Source: Granulicella sp. (GTDB lineage: Bacteria; Acidobacteriota; Terriglobia; Terriglobales; Acidobacteriaceae). Taken from it: a stretch of DNA of 64,000 bases. The translations under genes and the position numbers were made by a program. How positions within the stretch are numbered: position 1 is the stretch's first letter; the number at the start of each line of letters is the position of its first letter. The notes under the pieces were generated by a model, which was not told where the DNA came from, made no database searches, and saw only the letters and a list, made by a program, of their open reading frames with translations. Positions 60,607 through 64,000 of this stretch are shown piece after piece. The stretch spans positions 62,001 through 126,000 of the forward strand of contig DAIDGQ010000009.1 in the NCBI GenBank assembly GCA_027452215.1, given 5' to 3'.

Positions 60607-61765
60607 TTCCGTTCTCTCCGGCAGCCTCCCCCGCGTCGTCATCTTCCGATCCGAGCTCCTTCCCGGAAGCGAAACATTTATTCGAGAACAGGCAGAAGCG
60701 CTTCGCCGTTTTGAGCCCATCTACGCCGGCCTCAAGCAGGCACGATCGGGCTTACCCCATTCAGCGAAGAGTGTCTTACTCGAGGGATCGGGCACCAGCT
60801 TCTCCTCCCTTCGCAGATCCATCTACCAGATCACCGGCTATGCTCCGGCGTTCAAATCGCACATTGAAGAGATGCGTCCATCGCTCATCCATGCCCACTT
60901 TGCACTGGACGGAGTAGCTGCGTTGCCGCTGGCCAACCACCTGAACATGCCTCTTGTCGTCTCGCTTCATGGCTACGATGTGACAAGCAGCGACCGAAGT
61001 TTGCGAACCAGCACCACCGGCACGTTATACCTGCTTAGACGTCGCCAGCTCTGGGAGCGAGTACACACGTTTCTGTGCGTTTCGAACTTCATTCGCGACA
61101 AGGCAATCGAGGCAGGCTTTCCTGAGAGCAAACTCCTCGTGCACTACACCGGAGTGAACTGCGATCACTTTGCAAAGTCGGACGCCCCTCGTGATAGAAG
61201 CGTTCTCTTTGTCGGTCGTCTCGTTGAGAAAAAAGGATGCCAGCTTCTTCTGGATGCGATCGCCGAAGTGAGTGAAGTTCTCCCCGGCACATCTCTCACC
61301 GTCATAGGCGATGGTCCCCTTCGAAGCCGATTGCAAGAGCAGGCGAGCCAACTCCATATCCCTGTGCGTTTCCTCGGAGCGCTCCCAGCGTCCGAGGTGA
61401 GGGACGCAATGTCGCGCGCTTCCATCTTCTGTGTCCCAAGCGTGCGAGCCGACAACGGAGACAGCGAGGGCTTTGGCATGGTCTTCGCCGAAGCACAGGC
61501 CATGGGAACTCCAGTAGTCAGCTTCCATCACGGGGGAATTCCGGAGGCCGTAGACGATGGAAACACTGGGCTGCTCGTGCCGGAGCGAGATGCGAAAGCC
61601 CTTGCTGCCGCTATCATTCGGCTACTTAGCGACGCAGCGCTGTGGACCAGTTTCAGCGCAAATGGCCCTGTACGGATCCGCCAGAAATTCTCTCTCGAAA
61701 GCCAAACGCGAAGCCTCGAAGACATATATTCAGCGGCGTGCGTCTCCGCACCTCTCCGCCAATAG
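60599..61765 (+). CDS. Family 4 glycosyltransferase
   Basis: LIHAHFALDGVAALPLANHLNMPLVVSLHGYDVTSS...VLFVGRLVEKKGCQLLLDAIAEV...EGFGMVFAEAQAMGTPVVSFHHGGIPEAV; overlaps the upstream GT by 8 nt. Confidence 0.94.
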   Translation: MNDSVLSGSLPRVVIFRSELLPGSETFIREQAEALRRFEPIYAGLKQARSGLPHSAKSVLLEGSGTSFSSLRRSIYQITGYAPAFKSHIEEMRPSLIHAHFALDGVAALPLANHLNMPLVVSLHGYDVTSSDRSLRTSTTGTLYLLRRRQLWERVHTFLCVSNFIRDKAIEAGFPESKLLVHYTGVNCDHFAKSDAPRDRSVLFVGRLVEKKGCQLLLDAIAEVSEVLPGTSLTVIGDGPLRSRLQEQASQLHIPVRFLGALPASEVRDAMSRASIFCVPSVRADNGDSEGFGMVFAEAQAMGTPVVSFHHGGIPEAVDDGNTGLLVPERDAKALAAAIIRLLSDAALWTSFSANGPVRIRQKFSLESQTRSLEDIYSAACVSAPLRQ

Positions 61766-61813
61766 TGCGACCTTTCGCCGCACCCTCAAGGATGCCAGTA
61801 TCGGATAGAGTCG

Positions 61814-62656
61814 CTACTTGGTGCGTCGTCGGATCACGGTGGCGACCTTCTCCACAAGCCTGCGTCCCCGAGCCGAAAAAGCTGCAGTCGAATATCTAAG
61901 CTGAGTGAGTAGAGTATCGTCCCCTTGCTCCGGTAAAGCGACGCTGAACGCCGATGGTGCAAGCCGAGTAATTCGTGGCCACCCACGGAGACTGTTCAGG
62001 AGATTAGATCCGTGAATTACCTGCAACCACTGCGGCGCGGAGAAAATGCTCCTTACCTTGCCAGCCGTTCGAACGCGATTATGTTCAACACACATCACGG
62101 TGGTGAAAGACCCATCTTCCCGAATCTTTTCAATGAGTGAGAGAAATGGGTTTGATCTCCAATAGCTGTTATAGAGTCGGCCGCGATAGAGTTGCAGCCC
62201 AAATGGAAATACCAGAAACTCGCGCGCTTGTTGCTTGAATTCCTGTTGAACAAGTCTCAGGTGGTCGCTGCCGATCGCATCATCATTATCCAGCCTGGTA
62301 GTGATCAGGTAAGGTCGCGACACTAGCCCTGTCCTTCCAACCGACCTCGCGATCACCTCATCTGTTGCAGGACCCTCAACATAGAACGTCGAAACGAATT
62401 CTCCGTAAGAAGACATCTTCTCCTTGAACCATTCAGGGCTCGCGGCATCACAGAAGATCAGCCAATGAAACGTAGCTCCCCTTTGAGCTGCAACCGAAGG
62501 AAGGCAGTAGTGTTCAAATAGTTCCAGTCTTTCTTTGAGCCATGCCTCATCAAGCCCCTTCGCTGAAGGAGCAAAGTCAACAGCTGTATTGAAGCGAGTT
62601 AGGATGAGGTGCGTAAAATCGCTGGGCGGCAACAAGCTACTCCTTCGACAATCCAA
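61814..62656 (-). CDS. Glycosyltransferase (putative rhamnosyltransferase-like)
   Basis: FTHLILTRFNTAVDF...WLKERLELFEHYCLPSVAAQRGATFHWLIFCDAASPEWFKEKM...LVSRPYLITTRLDNDDAIGSDHL. Confidence 0.8.
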   Translation of the reverse strand: MDCRRSSLLPPSDFTHLILTRFNTAVDFAPSAKGLDEAWLKERLELFEHYCLPSVAAQRGATFHWLIFCDAASPEWFKEKMSSYGEFVSTFYVEGPATDEVIARSVGRTGLVSRPYLITTRLDNDDAIGSDHLRLVQQEFKQQAREFLVFPFGLQLYRGRLYNSYWRSNPFLSLIEKIREDGSFTTVMCVEHNRVRTAGKVRSIFSAPQWLQVIHGSNLLNSLRGWPRITRLAPSAFSVALPEQGDDTLLTQLRYSTAAFSARGRRLVEKVATVIRRRTK

Positions 62657-62697
62657 TGCACTAAATTGGAACTACTCAGAATCATTGAGAGAACACA

Positions 62698-63993
62698 TCA
62701 GGTTTGCATCGCATCGTTTATCCCGCGTGCCTGTCTTCGGAATAAATAATCGGAGGTCGCCCAGAACACTACCACCAATAACCCGTCGCATGCCAGGCTG
62801 GTCCACGCCGCACCACGCCAGGAAAAACGAGGAAGTATATAAAGGTTCGCTACAACATTCAGCACTCCCACGCCCACCTGAATGCCTGTTCGTACGCGTT
62901 GAAATCCCGCGCCAGAAAGTGAGTCGGCCAGAAAGACATGAAAGCACCGTAGCAGTGGAATTGGAGCGAGTAGCCGCAGCGCCGGCACGGCAAGAATGTA
63001 TTGCTTCCCTAAAATCAAAGGCAATATCGGCGCAAATATCCATAAGCTTGCGGAAATCCCCACCCCATACATTGAAGCCTTGACAATGAGGGACTTCGCA
63101 TAAGGATGGGTCGCCGTGATTCCATCAACACCCTTCTTGAAAAATACAGGGTAGGCAGCGGAAACAAGGGAGCGCACAGGCGTCATGCTTACATCGATAA
63201 GACGGTAGGCCGCACTATATATTCCTGTCGAAACAAAGTCAGATAATCTTCCGAGCATGATCTTATCGACATCGTTGTAGATACTAGTCGCTGAGGTGCT
63301 GATACTAAAAAAAAGCCCCTCAGACAAATCTTCTCGCAGAGAATTTAACTGAAGTTTCGGACGCCCCCACAAGTTCGTCCCTCGATAAACTGCATAAGCA
63401 GTTCCGACGATCCCGCTCACCAGATACGCCCAGACCCACTCAGAGAGCGAGACGGAATGAAGAGTCAGCACTAATATTCCGATCGCAGCCAGCCGGAGTA
63501 GACTCACAACCACGCTCTGAATCGATGTATCTTTCATCCGGTTGCTCGCCGCAAACCCGAACGCAGCTAGCTCTGTAATCTTCATGAAGATCAGGTCAGA
63601 GATACAGACGACCAGCACAATGAAAGCGCCCGTCTTCAAATGAAATAGGTAGTTCACCACAAGCACTACGGCGGTCAGCAGCGATCCGGATACGACCGTA
63701 ATCAGCAGTCCATTTCCCCAGCAGATCACGGCATCACGCTTCCCTGAACGAACATCCCTGATAAATAAATTCGTGGTTCCCATGCCTGAGAACGGTCCTA
63801 ATACTGACACTAATGCGACCACCGCCGCGAAGGCTCCGTAGGCCGTGGGGCCAAGGGACCTTGCAATTAAAACAAAATAGGCCGCCTGGATGACCAGTCG
63901 CAGTCCCTGGCCTATGGATAGATGCATAGTGTCCCTGGCCAAACCGCTTTTCTTCAGTCGAGCGATGAATTGCAAGCTATCGATCTCCTTCAT
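62698..63993 (-). CDS. Oligosaccharide flippase (Wzx-like, polysaccharide biosynthesis family)
   Basis: LSIGQGLRLVIQAAYFVLIARSLGPTAYGAFAAVVALVSVLGPFSGMGTTNLFIRDV...; repeated TM segments. Confidence 0.9.
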   Translation of the reverse strand: MKEIDSLQFIARLKKSGLARDTMHLSIGQGLRLVIQAAYFVLIARSLGPTAYGAFAAVVALVSVLGPFSGMGTTNLFIRDVRSGKRDAVICWGNGLLITVVSGSLLTAVVLVVNYLFHLKTGAFIVLVVCISDLIFMKITELAAFGFAASNRMKDTSIQSVVVSLLRLAAIGILVLTLHSVSLSEWVWAYLVSGIVGTAYAVYRGTNLWGRPKLQLNSLREDLSEGLFFSISTSATSIYNDVDKIMLGRLSDFVSTGIYSAAYRLIDVSMTPVRSLVSAAYPVFFKKGVDGITATHPYAKSLIVKASMYGVGISASLWIFAPILPLILGKQYILAVPALRLLAPIPLLRCFHVFLADSLSGAGFQRVRTGIQVGVGVLNVVANLYILPRFSWRGAAWTSLACDGLLVVVFWATSDYLFRRQARGINDAMQT

Positions 63994-64000
63994 GCGGCAT

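Overview
This window is GC-rich chromosomal DNA that looks like an Acidobacteriota (Terriglobia-type) genome. That assignment is inferred from gene content and style, not from a search. Most of it is ordinary housekeeping: ahcY, coaE, folD, plsX-rpmF-yceD, sthA, mutM, purA, rpsA, rnr, miaA, tdh, kbl, rel/spo, one tRNA-Pro(GGG). Accessory content includes a HigBA-type toxin-antitoxin pair, a serine hydrolase next to a BlaI/M56-TonB pair with a near-ideal operator-promoter, an ECF sigma operon, a large NHL-repeat/Ig-like secreted protein, a UspA-MFP-RND efflux operon, and an exopolysaccharide cluster running off the right edge. The best candidate for something undescribed is at 33.6-35.0 kb. There an AT-rich promoter region with two overlapping inverted repeats precedes a 60-aa exported Cys-containing peptide. 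That peptide gene is followed by a multi-TM protein whose Shine-Dalgarno lies in the 3' arm of a 9+5 bp hairpin. The top-strand G/C bias also flips in the same interval. A second theme is short palindromes inside apparent lineage-specific insertions of protein-coding genes (mutM, rnr, a YdjM-like hydrolase), reminiscent of protein-embedded palindromic elements. No CRISPR array, prophage, transposase or recognised defence island was seen.
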